52,648 nucleotides of DNA, taken from Bacillus sp. FJAT-29790. Its GTDB lineage: Bacteria > Bacillota > Bacilli > Bacillales > Cytobacillaceae. Position 1 is the stretch's first letter. Each line of letters starts with the position of its first letter. The stretch lies in NCBI RefSeq assembly GCF_019039215.1, contig NZ_JAHNZZ010000002.1:73048-125695 (forward strand), given 5' to 3'. Of the stretch, positions 16,487-25,073 are shown one piece after another. A program made the translations under genes and the position numbers. The notes under the pieces were generated by a model. That model saw nothing but the letters and a program-made list of their open reading frames with translations, did no database searches and was not told where the DNA came from.

Positions 16487-17362
16487 TTGAAAACATTCAA
16501 AAAAGTTTATATTGAAATTACGAGTGTGTGCAATCTAGCTTGTAGTTTTTGCCCTCCAACGAGCCGAGCAGCTAATTTAATCAAGTTAGATGCATTTAAC
16601 AACATACTCGATCAAATTAAACCGCATACAAAATATATTTATCTTCATGTCAAAGGGGAGCCACTTCTTCATCCGAGAATCGATGAATTGCTGGATGCAA
16701 GCCACGCTAAGGGATTTAAGGTGAATATAACAACAAATGGCACTCTTATTAAAAAAGCATGGCATAAATTATTGGGAAAACCAGCGCTCCGCCAAATGAA
16801 TTTTTCCCTTCATAGTTTTGATGGACATGAAGGATCTACCAACCGGGAAGAATACTTGGCTAATATTCTATCATTTGTCAGGGAAGCTGCGGAGCATAAT
16901 GTGATTATATCGTTTCGATTATGGAATCTAGATCAAGATAATGCAACGAATGCTGAAAAAAGCAGAAACCGGGAAACTCTAGAAATCTTGGAGAAGGAGT
17001 TTAACCTTGACTACAAAATTGAAGAAAAAGTGGTGCCAGGCGGTGGAGTAAAAGTTGCGAATCGAATCTATATTAACCAGGATCATGAGTTTCAATGGCC
17101 AAGTTTACAGGCACCTGAAGATGATGGAAAAGGCTTTTGTCATGCGCTTCGCAGTCAAGCGGCCATTCTAGTCGACGGTACGGTGGTCCCTTGTTGTCTG
17201 GACGGGGAAGGCGTGATTAATTTAGGCAATGTTAATAGCACGCCTTTTTCTGAAATCGTAGAGAGTGAGAGGGCGAATAATCTCTTCGATGGATTTTCTA
17301 GGAGAGAAGCGGTTGAGGAAATGTGCAGGAGATGCGGGTATAGGAAGAGATTTGGGGTTTAA
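16487..17362 (+). CDS. Radical SAM/SPASM domain protein
   Basis: A 291-residue radical SAM enzyme with the iron-sulfur motif CNLACSFC (Cys15, 19, 22), the Gly-rich GEPLLHP, and a C-terminal SPASM-like cysteine set (GFCHAL, VVPCC, MCRRCGYRK) for extra clusters. Such enzymes start radical chemistry on peptides, proteins or small molecules. The start is TTG 16487 with a weak ribosome-binding site; the upstream sequence is the repeat ending at 16452, so the original 5' region may have been replaced. No precursor peptide or partner gene was found nearby, so the substrate is unknown. Confidence 0.82.
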   Translation: MKTFKKVYIEITSVCNLACSFCPPTSRAANLIKLDAFNNILDQIKPHTKYIYLHVKGEPLLHPRIDELLDASHAKGFKVNITTNGTLIKKAWHKLLGKPALRQMNFSLHSFDGHEGSTNREEYLANILSFVREAAEHNVIISFRLWNLDQDNATNAEKSRNRETLEILEKEFNLDYKIEEKVVPGGGVKVANRIYINQDHEFQWPSLQAPEDDGKGFCHALRSQAAILVDGTVVPCCLDGEGVINLGNVNSTPFSEIVESERANNLFDGFSRREAVEEMCRRCGYRKRFGV

Positions 17363-17393
17363 TGGTTTTGTAAAATAAAGAAAGGCTGTTTTC

Positions 17394-17417
17394 GTAAACT
17401 TTGTTGTTTTTACAATT
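17394..17417 (+). mobile_element. MITE fragment (left end only)
   Basis: GGCTGTTTTCGTAAACTTTG and the next few bases match the left end of the MITE at 5544. The GC-rich core and right end are missing. A truncated sixth copy. Confidence 0.65.
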
Positions 17418-17469
17418 ATTGCAATATCTGTCCTATAGACCCGGTTGAACTTAGTATTTTTTTGTTAGT

Positions 17470-17573
17470 GTCCAATTGCGCTTTTCTATAATCCTTTGAA
17501 CAAGATTTTTCATCACTAGCGGTCCAATAGAGCGTTTCTATAAGCCCTTGAACATGATTTTTCACCAGTAGCG
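17470..17573. repeat. 52-bp tandem repeat, two units plus the start of a third
   Basis: Units 17470-17521 and 17522-17573 differ at about 8 of 52 positions. Both begin GTCCAAT and end TAGCG, and a third partial unit begins GTACAATAGA at 17574. No spacer variation of the CRISPR type and no ORF. Function unknown. Confidence 0.7.
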
Positions 17574-17733
17574 GTACAATAGAATCATTTAAGGAGCCCG
17601 AAAAAAGGCACACACGGACATCGGTAATAGTTTCAAAATTGCAATCTATAAATGATTAATATTTTGAAAACAACATTCCCATAGAAAAAACTAAGGAAAT
17701 GATACGAATCCAAGAATTCAGGATAAGGAATTT

Positions 17734-17769
17734 AAACAACCACCTTCAATAATAAGAAGGTGGTTGTTT
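17734..17769. terminator. Bidirectional terminator between the convergent radical SAM and SIS genes
   Basis: AAACAACCACCTT (17734-17746) pairs with AAGGTGGTTGTTT (17757-17769), with T-runs on both strands. It is 120 bases downstream of the leftward SIS gene end. Confidence 0.8.
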
Positions 17770-17888
17770 TCGATAAATAATAAAGTAGTTCAGGATCGAA
17801 GTTGATCATAATTTTTTAGTGGTTTCACTGCCCTGTTAGCGAGGATGTATTAGTATTGCGATTTCAGATCACTTAACTAAAGTTAGAA

Positions 17889-18626
17889 TTAGCGTTCCAG
17901 CATCGGAATCCTACTTTTATACTTGTTGATTAGCTCTCTATTATGTTCTTCGGCTCCATCAGTGTTCCCACTTATAAAAATAGGGGGGGAGAAATCATTT
18001 TCGAGCATGATGTTAACCGCTTCAACCATGATACTGTTGGCAATGGCCATGCTGATGATGGTTGAGCCAGAGCCAAAGGATACATCGAGGGATTCATGTT
18101 TCATAAGTGCATCGCCGACATCGATGTGATTATCAATCGAGAGGTCAACTGAATGATATAAATATTTCCCATTCTTATGTCGGGATGATTGGCTATTGGC
18201 ATAGCTAGGGGAGGTAATAGCAATAACAAAGGCACCTTGTCTCTGAGCGATTTCAGCAACATCAATCGGGACGGGATTTCTTCCAGATGTTGAGACAACG
18301 ATCACAACATCTTCTGATTGAATCGAATCACGGGCTATGAACTGCTCCACAAATTCATTTTTTTGTTCTAATTGTGACGAGCGAACAGCCCCGTTGTGCA
18401 GCATTAAATCTTCAATTAGGATTGGACTAATGGGAGCAAGGCCGCCTGCACGGTAAAATAACTCTTCTCCGATCATATGAGAATGACCACAACCAAATAC
18501 ATGAACAATTCCATTATTCTGAATACATACCGCAACCTTCTGTGCAGCTTTCTTTATATTCTCTTTTTCATCTTTTTCGACAGTGCCTAATAATTCCTGA
18601 AGCTTGTGAAAGTATTGATTGAACAT
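17889..18626 (-). CDS. SIS-domain sugar-phosphate binding protein (UPF0309-like)
   Basis: A 245-residue protein with a SIS fold: VHVFGCGHSHMIGEELFYRAGG near 41-62 and VVIVVSTSGRNPVPIDVAE near 107-125. SIS domains bind phosphosugars, as in isomerases and MurNAc-6-P etherase, but the etherase active-site pattern is not obvious here. It is the last gene of the leftward nagA-nagB-gntR series, so amino-sugar phosphate metabolism is likely. The exact reaction is unknown. Confidence 0.75.
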   Translation of the reverse strand: MFNQYFHKLQELLGTVEKDEKENIKKAAQKVAVCIQNNGIVHVFGCGHSHMIGEELFYRAGGLAPISPILIEDLMLHNGAVRSSQLEQKNEFVEQFIARDSIQSEDVVIVVSTSGRNPVPIDVAEIAQRQGAFVIAITSPSYANSQSSRHKNGKYLYHSVDLSIDNHIDVGDALMKHESLDVSFGSGSTIISMAIANSIMVEAVNIMLENDFSPPIFISGNTDGAEEHNRELINKYKSRIPMLER

Positions 18627-18729
18627 GCTGGAAATATCCCACCTTCATTAATCTTGGCTATTTTCGAATAGATTAGTATCAACGTGTCTCTTGTTGGTGC
18701 TAAAGTTTAAGAAAAAAAAGCCTTAAACT

Positions 18730-19452
18730 TCACCGTTTCATCTGAATCATAAACTTATAACGGTCTGCACGATAGGTTGATTTAACAAATTCAACAGGAG
18801 TCCCATTTTGAAGAAATGTATTTCTTTGAATAAGCATGACTGGTAATCCTATTTGAATGTTTAAATATTGTGCTTCCATTTGATTAGCAATTGACGATTC
18901 AATAACCTGAGAAGCATGATCGATTCTTAAGTTTAACTGTTCTTCAATATACGCATATAAAGACTGATTTACAATTTGTTCAGTTAATCCTTTAATAAGA
19001 TTGGCTGAAATATAGTTTGTCTCTAAGGCCATCGGAACATTATCTGCTAAGCGAATACGTTTAATTTCATATACCGGTTCAAATTCTTTGATGGACAAAT
19101 GGCTAGCAATCTGACTTGTCGCAGGAATCAATTGAAAGTGGATTATTTGACTACCCGGCTCCATTCCTCTTGCACGCATGTCTTCAGTAAAGCTTGTTAA
19201 GCCCTGAAGAATTTGTTCGATTTTTTGTTCAGCAACAAACGTTCCTTTTCCTTGTAACCTATGTAAGTAGCCGTTGTTTACAAGCTGTGTAAAAGCCTGT
19301 CTCACTGTCATTCTGCTAATTTGGTATTTTTCTGCATACTCTCTTTCAGAAGGAATGCTATCTCCCGGCTTTAGCTCACCTTTTTCGATTTGCTCTTGTA
19401 TAAATTCTATTATTTGATAATAAATAGGAATGGGGGAATTCTTCTTAATCAA
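18730..19452 (-). CDS. nagR: GntR/HutC-family repressor of GlcNAc use (NagR/YvoA-like)
   Basis: A 240-residue protein with an N-terminal winged helix (SREYAEKYQISRMTVRQAFTQLVNNGYL, about 40-66) and a C-terminal UTRA effector domain. Similarity and position next to nagAB point to NagR (YvoA), which in Bacillus subtilis represses nag genes and releases DNA on binding amino-sugar phosphates. Start is TTG 19452. It should bind the two operator-like sites at 21527-21538 and 21648-21659. Confidence 0.88.
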   Translation of the reverse strand: MIKKNSPIPIYYQIIEFIQEQIEKGELKPGDSIPSEREYAEKYQISRMTVRQAFTQLVNNGYLHRLQGKGTFVAEQKIEQILQGLTSFTEDMRARGMEPGSQIIHFQLIPATSQIASHLSIKEFEPVYEIKRIRLADNVPMALETNYISANLIKGLTEQIVNQSLYAYIEEQLNLRIDHASQVIESSIANQMEAQYLNIQIGLPVMLIQRNTFLQNGTPVEFVKSTYRADRYKFMIQMKR

Positions 19453-19492
19453 TCTCCATTCACCTGATCCTTTCTATGAATCAAAAATCATT

Positions 19493-19528
19493 CTTCAACA
19501 CGTTTCATAAAATAGAACGTGTTGAAGA
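19493..19528 (-). terminator. Hairpin between nagB and the gntR gene
   Basis: CTTCAACACG (19493-19502) and CGTGTTGAAG (19519-19528) are perfect inverted repeats. On the leftward strand a T-rich stretch (TGATTTTTGATT) follows, so it may reduce read-through from nagB into gntR. Confidence 0.5.
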
Positions 19529-19544
19529 TACTCTATTTTCACCG

Positions 19545-20276
19545 TCAAATATTTGTATTACCTATTGCTTCTTCATCTGCAATAATTGTAACACAAGGAT
19601 GCTTCCGTAATACAGATGCTGGGAAGCTTTCACTTATCTCTCCATTTAACAGTTGGAACAGAGCTTTTCTTTTTTGTTCACCCGAAATAAGTAGCAGGAT
19701 TTCTTTGCTTTTCATAATGGTCTCAATCCCCATAGTTATAGCTTGGGAAGGTACTTCTTCAAGCCTGTCAAAAAATCTTGCGTTTTCTTCCCGTGTTGAT
19801 GGAGCTAAATCAATAATATGGGTTTGGGAATCAAATGATGTTCCGGGTTCATTAAATCCAATATGCCCATTGCTTCCAATTCCAAGAATTTGAAGATCGA
19901 CTCCTCCGTTTTCTGTGATCAAATTTTCATAATCTGCACATTCCTTTTGTAAATCTTCCACTTCGCCGCGAGGAATATTTGTCTTCGACTTTTGGACATC
20001 AATGTGATTAAATAACTGGTCGTTCATATAATACCGATAGCTATTGGGATTGTCTCCTGAAAGTCCGATGTACTCATCTAAATTAAATGTTGATACATCT
20101 TTGTACGAAGTAAGATTTTCTTTATGGTCTTCAATTAATTGGCTATACATTCCAACAGGAGTTCCGCCTGTTGCGAGTCCAAGGGTGATACTTGGAGTAC
20201 GGCGCACTTTTTCAATAATAAATTCAGCAGCTTTTTTGCTCATATCTTGATAACTTTTTACTTTTATTATATTCAT
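19545..20276 (-). CDS. nagB: Glucosamine-6-phosphate deaminase
   Basis: A 243-residue protein with the NagB signatures LATGGTPVGMYSQLI, FNLDEYIGLSGDNPNSYRYYM and LGIGSNGHIGFNEPG (catalytic Asp/His/Glu region). It converts glucosamine-6-phosphate to fructose-6-phosphate and ammonia in the cytoplasm, the last step of GlcNAc breakdown. Its ATG overlaps the nagA stop in an ATGA, so the two are translationally coupled. Confidence 0.95.
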   Translation of the reverse strand: MNIIKVKSYQDMSKKAAEFIIEKVRRTPSITLGLATGGTPVGMYSQLIEDHKENLTSYKDVSTFNLDEYIGLSGDNPNSYRYYMNDQLFNHIDVQKSKTNIPRGEVEDLQKECADYENLITENGGVDLQILGIGSNGHIGFNEPGTSFDSQTHIIDLAPSTREENARFFDRLEEVPSQAITMGIETIMKSKEILLLISGEQKRKALFQLLNGEISESFPASVLRKHPCVTIIADEEAIGNTNI

Positions 20277-21472
20277 TTCGTTTCTCCTCCTCTGTGATAG
20301 GCAAGTTTTCCGCGACAGAATGTCATTAATACATCTAAATTTTCATCCAAAATAACAATGTCTGCATCTTTTCCTACTGCTATGCTTCCTTTGCGATCAA
20401 TGATGTTTAATTGTTTTGCTGGGTTAACTGAAGCCATCTCTATGGCATCCTCGAGTGAGCATCCTGTAAAAGTTAAAATATTCTTTACAGCGTGTCCAAA
20501 TTTTAATATGCTGCCAGCAAGAGTTCCGTCACGAAGAATCGCTTTGCCGTCCTTAACGGTCACATCTTGGCCGCCAAGATCATAATTTCCATCTTTCAAT
20601 CCTTTTGCACGCATTGCATCTGTTATTAAAATGATTCCCTCTTTCCCTTTTTGCTTATATGCCAGCTTGACCATTTCAGGTCGAACATGAACGCCATCAG
20701 CAATTATTTCCGTTTTTAATTCATCACACAAAAATGCAGCTCCAACTACGCCAGGTTCTCGATGATGCAACCCTCGCATTTGATTGAATAGATGAGTAGT
20801 ATGGTTGGATCCTGCGGAAATGGAATCGACCACTTCCTCATATGTGGCATCGGAATGACCGATGGAAGCAATAATGCCATTCGCTTTTAAATATTTAACC
20901 ATTTCTAACCCGCCTGGCAGTTCTGGAGCCAATGTGACTAACTTAATGTTTTCCTTCGCTAGTCTATTCCACTTTATAAAATTCTCTAAGTTTGGATCAA
21001 TGATATAGTTCATCGGTTGTGCGCCAGCTCTTTTTTGATTTACAAAGGGACCTTCAAGGTGAATGCCAATTATTTCTGCTTTTCCTGGAGTTTGTTGACT
21101 ACAAATATAATTGCCTGCATTTTCTAAAGCTTCTTCAATCGCTGTACTGCTTTGTGTCATCGTAGTTGCTAAAAAACTGGTTGTGCCTTCTCCTGGAAGG
21201 GCATTTGCCATTGTCTCTAATGCTTCCTCTGTCGCATCCATCACATCAGCACCAGCGACCCCATGAATATGAACATCAATAAAACCAGGAATCGCCTTAC
21301 AGTTAGAAGGAACCTCAACAATCTCAAACTCTTCCTTGAGATCTAAGTTTTCTATCGATCCAAACTCGACGATTTTCTGATTTATAATTTTTACATATCC
21401 ACTTTCAATCTTCATTTCTTCAGAATAAATTTGCATACCCTTTAGCAAAATAGGTTTACCCTTATGATTCAT
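20273..21472 (-). CDS. nagA: N-acetylglucosamine-6-phosphate deacetylase
   Basis: A 399-residue amidohydrolase with metal ligands in the HIHGVAG motif, HLEGPF (Glu), IGHSDATYEE, TTHLFNQM and catalytic Asp in LITDAMRAKG. It removes acetate from GlcNAc-6-phosphate to give substrate for NagB. The start at 21472 (MNHKGKP) is chosen because AAGGAAGG lies upstream on that strand; a longer ORF begins 14 codons earlier without such a site. A NagR-like operator lies just before the gene. Confidence 0.95.
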   Translation of the reverse strand: MNHKGKPILLKGMQIYSEEMKIESGYVKIINQKIVEFGSIENLDLKEEFEIVEVPSNCKAIPGFIDVHIHGVAGADVMDATEEALETMANALPGEGTTSFLATTMTQSSTAIEEALENAGNYICSQQTPGKAEIIGIHLEGPFVNQKRAGAQPMNYIIDPNLENFIKWNRLAKENIKLVTLAPELPGGLEMVKYLKANGIIASIGHSDATYEEVVDSISAGSNHTTHLFNQMRGLHHREPGVVGAAFLCDELKTEIIADGVHVRPEMVKLAYKQKGKEGIILITDAMRAKGLKDGNYDLGGQDVTVKDGKAILRDGTLAGSILKFGHAVKNILTFTGCSLEDAIEMASVNPAKQLNIIDRKGSIAVGKDADIVILDENLDVLMTFCRGKLAYHRGGETK

Positions 21473-21526
21473 CGACACCCTGTCCTTCCTTACTAAGTAA
21501 TAATATCTTAGCATCTCTAAAGTATA

Positions 21527-21538
21527 GTTGTCTATACC
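21527..21538 (-). promoter_or_regulatory. NagR (dre-like) operator for nagA-nagB-gntR
   Basis: Read leftward the site is GGTATAGACAAC, identical to the core at 21648-21659 and close to the known YvoA/DasR-type consensus (TGGTCTAGACCA-like). It lies about 55 bases upstream of nagA. Confidence 0.7.
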
Positions 21539-21647
21539 ACTAGAAAAGTCAAATTATCAAATTTAATTTAATGTTATTTTGAAACATTTAATTTATAAGG
21601 GTTTATGCTAAAAGGTTATAAGTTTAAATAAATAACACTAGAAAATA

Positions 21648-21659
21648 GGTATAGACAAC
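21648..21659 (+). promoter_or_regulatory. NagR (dre-like) operator for the EIIA gene
   Basis: GGTATAGACAAC on the plus strand, the same 12 bases as the site facing nagA, in mirror orientation. It lies about 80 bases upstream of the EIIA start, so one repressor can control both divergent units. Confidence 0.7.
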
Positions 21660-21739
21660 CATAACAGTTTGTCATTATAATGTTTTATTATTAAGAATCA
21701 ATTTCACTACAATTTATCAGCTAAAGGAGAGATATTAAC

Positions 21740-22288
21740 ATGTTTGGATTATTTAAGCGAAAAGAAAAGGTAGAAAAAAATAACGTGAAGGCAAATGAGG
21801 ATGTAACAGCTTCATCTGAAGTAACAGGACAGATACCCCTAAATAATCAAGATTTTGTCATGCCAATTGAAGGTGAAATCATTCCAATTACAGAAGTTGA
21901 AGATCCAGTATTCTCGGAGAAAATGATGGGGGATGGCTTTGCCATTATTCCAGCGAATGGTTCGGTTGTTTCGCCAGTTGATGGCGAGATTATGAATGTC
22001 TTTCCTACTAAGCATGCGATCGGTATTAAATCAAAAACGGGTTATGAAATTCTCATCCATGTTGGTTTAGAAACTGTCAATTTAAAAGGTGAAGGTTTTA
22101 CAGTTCTTGTAAACGAAGGCGAGCAAGTTAGTAAAGGAAAAGAAATTTTGAAGTTTGATCTTGATTACATTAGGAAATCTGCCCCTTCTACTGTCACACC
22201 AGTAGTATTTACAAATGCAACAAATATTAACTTGGAAAAACACGGAATAATAAAGCAAGGAGAAAGCGGTATATTATCGGCTGAATAA
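21740..22288 (+). CDS. PTS glucose/GlcNAc-type EIIA protein
   Basis: A 182-residue soluble EIIA of the glucose family. VFSEKMMGDGFAIIP and the active-site His segment EILIHVGLETVNLKGEGF are visible. It accepts phosphate from HPr and passes it to an EIIB domain, almost certainly the EIICB encoded next, which lacks its own EIIA domain. The N-terminal 35 residues are a charged, low-complexity lead-in. ATG 21740 follows AAAGGAGAG. Confidence 0.9.
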   Translation: MFGLFKRKEKVEKNNVKANEDVTASSEVTGQIPLNNQDFVMPIEGEIIPITEVEDPVFSEKMMGDGFAIIPANGSVVSPVDGEIMNVFPTKHAIGIKSKTGYEILIHVGLETVNLKGEGFTVLVNEGEQVSKGKEILKFDLDYIRKSAPSTVTPVVFTNATNINLEKHGIIKQGESGILSAE

Positions 22289-22310
22289 TATTAAGTGTCA
22301 TTTTTATCAA

Positions 22311-22344
22311 GGCTCTTCAGTGAAAACCTTTTCACTGAAGAGCC
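22311..22344 (+). terminator. Long perfect hairpin between EIIA and EIICB
   Basis: GGCTCTTCAGTGAAAA pairs fully with TTTTCACTGAAGAGCC. The following TGTATTT is only partly T-rich, so it may be a partial terminator or an mRNA-processing/stability element setting the EIIA to EIICB ratio. Confidence 0.7.
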
Positions 22345-22441
22345 TGTATTTACGAAAAGCCTTGAAAGCGTGTTCACCTATATTGAATGTGTTTTTTTAT
22401 GAATATATTATATAGCTATAAGTTTAAAGGAGGTTATGACA

Positions 22442-23974
22442 ATGAAGAAGGTTTTTGAAAAAGCCCAGCAATTTGGTAAGTCGTTTATGCTACCGATAGC
22501 TGTCTTACCAGCTGCTGGTTTACTATTAGGTATTGGTGGTGCGCTATCAAACCCGAATACGGTTTCAGCGTATCCATTTTTAGATATTGCATGGCTTCAA
22601 GCGATTTTTACAATCATGAGTTCAGCAGGAAGTATAGTATTTGGTAATCTACCAATTATTTTTGCTGTCGGTGTTGCTGTTGGTTTAGCACGTTCAGATA
22701 AAGGAACGGCTGGACTGGCTGCTATGATTGGGTATTTTGTAATGAATAGTACGATAAATGCGTTGCTCTCTATTACTGGGGAACTTGCTAAAGATAGCTT
22801 AGCTGGAGCCGGACAGGGAATGGCTGTTGGGATTCAGACGCTTGAAACGGGTGTATTTGGCGGGATTATCATTGGAGTTGTGGCAGCTGCTTTACACAAT
22901 AAATATAATAAAATTCAGCTTCCACAAGTGCTTGGATTTTTTGGAGGATCTCGCTTTATTCCGATTGTTGTTTCCTTTACAGCGATCATTGTAGGAGCAA
23001 TTCTCTTTATCGTTTGGCCATATTTCCAACTTTTCATTAATCAATTAGGTTCATTGGTAACTAGCACTGGTACAATTGGAACGTTTTTCTATGGCTTTAT
23101 TTTACGTATGCTTGGTCCTTTAGGTTTACATCATATTTTCTACTTGCCATTCTGGCAAACTGCTTTAGGTGGCACGATGGAGATCGGCGGGCACATTGTC
23201 AGCGGTACCCAAAATATCTTCTTTGCACAATTAGCTGATCCTCAAACGGAACAATATTATGAAGGTGTATCACGGTTTATGTCTGGTCGCTTTATCACTA
23301 TGATGTTTGGTCTACCAGGTGCAGCGCTAGCCATTTACCACTGTGCAAAGCCAAAAAATAAAAAAGTAGTCGCAGGAATTCTACTTTCTGCCGCTTTAAC
23401 GTCATTCTTAACAGGAATAACCGAGCCGCTTGAATTCAGCTTTTTATTTGTTGCTCCTGTTCTCTATGTCATTCATGCTCTATTTGACGGATTAGCTTTC
23501 ATGATGGCAGATATTTTTAATATCACAGTTGGACAAACTTTCTCCGGAGGATTCATTGATTTCATTCTATTTGGTATTCTTCAAGGCGAAGCGAAAACGA
23601 ATTGGATTTATGTATTAATCGTAGGGATTCCGTGGTTTTTCTTGTATTATTTCACATTTAAATTCCTAATTAAGAAGAAAAATTTAAAAGTAGTTGGTCG
23701 TGAAAATGAAGAACAGGCTGTTGAGCAAGTGACAGCTACTGAACGCGCTAAAACGATTGTTGAAGGATTAGGCGGATCGCAAAACATTGATGTTGTGGAT
23801 TGTTGTGCAACCCGTTTGCGTGTCACAATCAAAGATGAATCATTGTTCAATGAGGGGATTATTAAACAAACAGGTTCAAAAGGCATTGTTAAAAAAGGTA
23901 CTGGTGTACAAATTATTTACGGACCACAGGTTACAATTGTGAAAAATGAAGTCGAAGAGTACTTGGGTCATTAA
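22442..23974 (+). CDS. nagE: PTS N-acetylglucosamine transporter EIICB
   Basis: A 510-residue protein: a membrane EIIC part (about 1-400, many hydrophobic segments; ITEPLEFSFLFVAP is the substrate region) and a C-terminal EIIB domain with phosphorylation Cys in DVVDCCATRLRVT (about 455-470). It imports and phosphorylates an amino sugar. GlcNAc is inferred from adjacent nagAB; N-acetylmannosamine is also possible because nanE follows. ATG 22442 is preferred, 8 bases behind AAGGAGG; ATG 22436 is too close. Confidence 0.92.
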   Translation: MKKVFEKAQQFGKSFMLPIAVLPAAGLLLGIGGALSNPNTVSAYPFLDIAWLQAIFTIMSSAGSIVFGNLPIIFAVGVAVGLARSDKGTAGLAAMIGYFVMNSTINALLSITGELAKDSLAGAGQGMAVGIQTLETGVFGGIIIGVVAAALHNKYNKIQLPQVLGFFGGSRFIPIVVSFTAIIVGAILFIVWPYFQLFINQLGSLVTSTGTIGTFFYGFILRMLGPLGLHHIFYLPFWQTALGGTMEIGGHIVSGTQNIFFAQLADPQTEQYYEGVSRFMSGRFITMMFGLPGAALAIYHCAKPKNKKVVAGILLSAALTSFLTGITEPLEFSFLFVAPVLYVIHALFDGLAFMMADIFNITVGQTFSGGFIDFILFGILQGEAKTNWIYVLIVGIPWFFLYYFTFKFLIKKKNLKVVGRENEEQAVEQVTATERAKTIVEGLGGSQNIDVVDCCATRLRVTIKDESLFNEGIIKQTGSKGIVKKGTGVQIIYGPQVTIVKNEVEEYLGH

Positions 23975-24006
23975 AATTAATTTACCATTACAAGGAAGTG
24001 TTTTGA

Positions 24007-24699
24007 ATGCAACAAGTATTAGATCAAATTACTAAAGGATTAATTGTATCCTGTCAGGCTTTAGAGGGAGAGCCTTTAAACAGCTCATTTATTATGGGAC
24101 GTATGGCGCTTGCTGCTAAAGAAGGGGGAGCAAAAGGGATCCGTGCAAACTCTGTTTCTGATATTTTAGAAATTAAAAGGCAAGTAGAACTTCCTGTTAT
24201 TGGGATTATTAAACAAGTGTATGGAGAGAATCCTGTTTTTATTACACCGACTATGAAAGAGATCGATGCATTAATGGAAACAGGATCAGAAATAATTGCG
24301 ACAGATGCGACAGCACGCATGAGGCCTGATGGTAGCGATCTAGAAACATTTTATAAGAATATCAGGTCAAAATATCCTCATGTTCTTCTTATGGCGGATG
24401 TATCCTCAGTCGAAGAAGCTATTTATGCAGACCAGCTAGGTTTTGACATCGTAGCTCCAACTTTGTATGGATACACAGAAGAAACACAGGGAATGAAAAT
24501 TGACGATAACGACTATGAAGTACTTACTCAGATCGTAAAAGTCGTTAAAAACGCAAAGGTTATTGCTGAAGGAAATGTTTCTACTCCAGAAATTGCCCGT
24601 TCTGTTTTAGACATCAATGTCCATGCAGTAGTAGTAGGAGGGGCTATTACAAGACCACAGCAGATCACAAAAAGATTTGTTGATGCTCTGCAAAAGTAG
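24007..24699 (+). CDS. nanE: N-acetylmannosamine-6-phosphate 2-epimerase
   Basis: A 230-residue TIM-barrel protein with the NanE features [53 protein letters not shown] and [10 protein letters not shown]. It converts ManNAc-6-phosphate to GlcNAc-6-phosphate, which NagA can use. It starts 32 bases after the EIICB stop with ribosome-binding site AAGGAAG. No sialic-acid lyase or ManNAc kinase is seen, so ManNAc probably arrives already phosphorylated through the PTS. Confidence 0.93.
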   Translation: MQQVLDQITKGLIVSCQALEGEPLNSSFIMGRMALAAKEGGAKGIRANSVSDILEIKRQVELPVIGIIKQVYGENPVFITPTMKEIDALMETGSEIIATDATARMRPDGSDLETFYKNIRSKYPHVLLMADVSSVEEAIYADQLGFDIVAPTLYGYTEETQGMKIDDNDYEVLTQIVKVVKNAKVIAEGNVSTPEIARSVLDINVHAVVVGGAITRPQQITKRFVDALQK

Positions 24700-24743
24700 T
24701 TTCTTCATATTGATTGGCTGAAAAATAGTGAGCTTTTATTATA

Positions 24744-24945
24744 GGCTGTTCCGTAAAGTTTTTTGCTTTAATAATGTGATTATTATTAATTTATAATCTG
24801 AGTTAATTGGAGCAGAGGGCACTTGACTGCTGCGGGAATAGAGGGAAGCGGGAGACCCCACAGGTGGTAACGCCGAGGAGGCTCCCGTCCCTCCCCGCGG
24901 AAAGCAAGTGTCCGCAGCAGAAATCAACGGGCAAACTTTGTAGGT
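24744..24945 (+). mobile_element. MITE copy 2 (right end decayed)
   Basis: It starts GGCTGTTCCGTAAAG and contains the full GC-rich core (about 24806-24935), but after GGGCAAACTTTGTAGG the right terminal repeat is lost, so no target duplication can be read. It sits just after nanE. Confidence 0.75.
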
Positions 24946-24973
24946 ATAGTTTAAGCAATCAAAATTAAATAAT

Positions 24974-25010
24974 AAAAATGACTCAGGCAGCAGCCTGAGT
25001 CATTTTTATT
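24974..25010. terminator. Intrinsic terminator after nanE
   Basis: AAAAATGACTCAGGC (24974-24988) pairs with GCCTGAGTCATTTTT (24993-25007); the T-rich tail TTTTTATTATT follows. Confidence 0.85.
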
Positions 25011-25073
25011 ATTGGATAGGTTATCATAACAATAAGAGAGTGAATATAAAATATCCTAATAAAGGAGAAAATT

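Noticed and set aside
17470..17585. Possible CRISPR array
   Set aside because: Units are contiguous 52-bp repeats without unique spacers, and no cas genes are present.
24739..24927. Minus-strand reading frame over MITE copy 2
   Set aside because: Same artefact of the repeat core; no ribosome-binding site and no independent support.
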